NCBI GenBank assembly: GCA_002733945.2
Contig: NVXO02000002.1
Span: 395,141-400,374, forward strand
Reading direction: 5' to 3'
Origin: Sulfurimonas sp.
GTDB lineage: Bacteria; Campylobacterota; Campylobacteria; Campylobacterales; Sulfurimonadaceae
Length of the DNA stretch: 5,234 bases
Under the pieces are notes generated by a model. The model was given only the letters and a program-made list of their open reading frames with translations. It was not told the origin of the DNA and did no database searches. Positions 5,153 to 5,234 of the stretch are shown in pieces (position 1 is the stretch's first letter; every line of letters starts with the position of its first letter). Made by a program: the position numbers and the translations under genes.

Positions 5153-5234
5153 TTGGGTTATACATCTTGGTTCAAAGAACATGCAGATAAACATAAGATC
5201 ATAGTTACTAAACTTGTAGCCAAAAAGTACGCTA
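5153..5234 (+). CDS. 5' end of an uncharacterised gene, cut off by window edge
   Basis: Only 27 codons are inside the window, beginning at a TTG at 5153 and open to the end: M-G-Y-T-S-W-F-K-E-H-A-D-K-H, then a Lys-rich amphipathic stretch. The TTG is chosen because AAGGA (5142-5146) is 6 bases before it and an extended -10 promoter is just upstream. The opening YTSWF-x-x-H-x-x-K-H resembles, from memory, a conserved Campylobacterota family of hypothetical proteins with several cysteines further in. That part lies outside the window, so the link is weak. No function can be given. Confidence 0.6.
   Translation, partial: MGYTSWFKEHADKHKIIVTKLVAKKYA

Noticed and set aside
1..5234. Mobile element, CRISPR array, prophage, toxin-antitoxin or other defence system
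   Set aside because: No regularly spaced repeats, transposase or integrase motifs, tRNA ends, or paired small toxin/antitoxin genes were found. The content is ordinary housekeeping genes plus small unknowns.

Overview
The window is AT-rich, gene-dense chromosomal DNA that looks like a free-living member of the Campylobacterota, of the Sulfurimonas type. The signs are a short NifU-C-domain protein followed by a small uncharacterised partner gene, AAAGG-type ribosome binding sites, TATAAT-like -10 boxes with no clear -35, and a GGAA-N8-TTGCTT sigma-54 promoter of the kind Campylobacterota flagellar genes use. The assignment rests on gene content and style, not on a database match. No mobile element, CRISPR array, tRNA or rRNA is visible, and no gene-free stretch is longer than about 125 bases.

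Positions 1-3826 carry four genes on the minus strand. Read in their own direction they are asparagine synthase (asnB, 3826-2027), a 107-residue Ser/Gln/Met-rich protein of unknown function (1922-1599), a secreted thioredoxin-fold YtfJ-family protein (1479-946), and a sodium:dicarboxylate (DAACS) symporter that starts at a TTG codon at 851 and runs off the left edge. Each has its own ribosome binding site and a candidate promoter, and the gaps are about 95-120 bases. They look like four separate transcription units, not one operon.

A divergent gap at 3827-3949 separates asnB from a plus-strand pair: a NifU C-terminal (Nfu) iron-sulfur scaffold protein (3950-4237) and a 144-residue uncharacterised protein 18 bases downstream (4256-4690). 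The pair meets a minus-strand 125-residue uncharacterised gene (5064-4687) tail to tail, and the two coding regions share four bases. That gene's start is divided by an 88-base divergent promoter region from a plus-strand gene that begins at a TTG codon (5153) and leaves the window.

The functions do not form one pathway: amino-acid synthesis and uptake, Fe-S cluster delivery, and an envelope protein. The observation most worth following is the 107-residue protein. A sigma-54-type promoter lies at the right distance before its start, and it carries a tandem 15-residue repeat that is conserved in protein but not in DNA. This suggests an uncharacterised member of the RpoN (flagellar-type) regulon. 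No clearly new multi-gene system is present.
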